Source: an uncultured Oscillospiraceae bacterium
GTDB taxonomy: Bacteria; Bacillota; Clostridia; Oscillospirales; Acutalibacteraceae
Assembly (NCBI GenBank): GCA_900550315.1
Contig: URRK01000007.1
Span: forward strand, 1-22,108
DNA length: 22,108 bases
Reading direction: 5' to 3'
The translations under genes were made by a program, and so were the position numbers. The notes beneath the pieces are model-generated. The model was not told the DNA's origin. It made no database searches and saw only the letters and a list, made by a program, of their open reading frames with translations. Shown here piece after piece: positions 21,752 to 22,108 of the stretch (position 1 is its first letter; each line of letters opens with the position of its first letter).

Positions 21752-22108
21752 TCATTTCTTTTGGTCGTCCGGCATTTCGGGGCTGCAATACTCCCGGTAA
21801 GCCGCTAAAGTATCGGGGTGAACCGCCCGCCCGCTTGCCTGCAGATCTTTTACCGAAAAATCCAGCGCCTCGTACATTGCGGTTTTTAGGCTCACATCTA
21901 CCGCCGCGCGCATTTGCGCAACGCCGGGGTAGTCGCGGTCTTTCGAGGTAAAATCTGCAAGATAAATAATTTTTTCTAATAAAGTCATTCCGGCGCGCGC
22001 CGTGGTGTGGTAACGAATGGCCGAAACAACGGCCGAATCTTTTACCCCTAAAACCTGCTGCACATACGCGGCACCGGTCATGGCGTGCCACAGCTTAGGC
22101 GCGTTTTT
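21752..22108 (-). CDS. yqeK: YqeK HD-domain phosphohydrolase (C-terminal part)
   Basis: The frame is open to the right edge, so the N-terminus lies outside. YqeK enzymes hydrolyse diadenosine tetraphosphate symmetrically and belong to the HD superfamily. The visible 118 residues start KNAPKLWHAMTGAAYVQ, matching the typical KLWHxxxGA segment. IRYHTTARAGMTLLEKIIYL and ADFTSKDRDYPG follow, the family hallmark around the metal-binding His and the late Asp. The first HD pair is not in the window. An internal ATG at 22081 is not the real start because homology continues upstream of it. nadD is expected next on the right, by synteny. Confidence 0.88.
   Translation of the reverse strand, partial: KNAPKLWHAMTGAAYVQQVLGVKDSAVVSAIRYHTTARAGMTLLEKIIYLADFTSKDRDYPGVAQMRAAVDVSLKTAMYEALDFSVKDLQASGRAVHPDTLAAYREYCSPEMPDDQKK

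Noticed and set aside
1..22108. The word TCGGCC is very frequent on the plus strand (I counted at least 27 in the first 9 kb, clearly more than its reverse complement)
   Set aside because: The cases I checked in recD2 and nearby genes are in-frame GCC-GAN pairs (Ala followed by Asp or Glu) on the coding minus strand, so codon-pair preference explains most of the excess and skew. A genome-wide count by frame would settle any uptake-signal or polarity-motif idea.
1..22108. CRISPR array, prophage, insertion sequence or defence cluster
   Set aside because: No spaced direct-repeat series, transposase, integrase, or defence-type protein was found; gene content is housekeeping throughout.

Overview
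This 22.1 kb window looks like chromosomal core genome of a Gram-positive anaerobe of the class Clostridia. The evidence is the CdaA/CdaR c-di-AMP pair, RecD2, YqeG, the yqeK-LCP-rsfS-leuS order, the rpmG-secE-nusG-rplK-rplA string, Firmicutes-type SD sequences (GGAGG, AGGTGAT) and near-consensus sigma-A promoters. An Oscillospirales-like origin is a guess from gene style only. Every convincing gene lies on the minus strand, so transcription runs from the right edge to the left edge. I see no phage, transposase, CRISPR array or tRNA.

Layout in the direction of transcription (right to left). (1) 22108-17798: end of yqeK, an LCP cell-wall ligase, rsfS and leuS, tightly packed. (2) 17794-16028: rpsU with its own promoter and terminator, then yqeG and an endonuclease IV-like TIM-barrel gene. 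(3) 15929-13914: glmS alone, between a promoter with an inverted repeat and a strong terminator; there is no room for a glmS ribozyme. (4) 13830-10869: the operon rpmG-secE-nusG-rplK-rplA, with a leader before rplK that resembles the L1 site of 23S rRNA. (5) 10855-9691: promoter, L10 leader with attenuator, rplJ, rplL and a strong terminator; rpoB does not follow. (6) 9690-8381: a structured 340-bp gap, then an SPFH/paraslipin gene. (7) 8380-7581: about 800 bp with no intact gene, holding a decayed AraC-type DNA-binding domain and several strong hairpins. (8) 7580-5280: cdaA-cdaR with a promoter. (9) 4951-1: a small membrane-anchored protein of unknown function, recD2, comF, an MreB-like actin, aroQ and the first codons of another gene.

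The genes serve translation (L1, L7/L12, L10, L11, L33, S21, LeuS, RsfS), transcription elongation and secretion (NusG, SecE), cell-envelope supply and shape (GlmS, LCP, MreB-like, c-di-AMP synthesis) and DNA maintenance (RecD2, AP endonuclease, ComF). I did not find a convincing new multi-gene system. The most unusual items are a SecE carrying an N-terminal domain of about 170 residues with four predicted membrane segments, ribosomal-protein leader RNAs, several structured intergenic stretches without an assigned role, and an uncharacterised membrane protein next to recD2.
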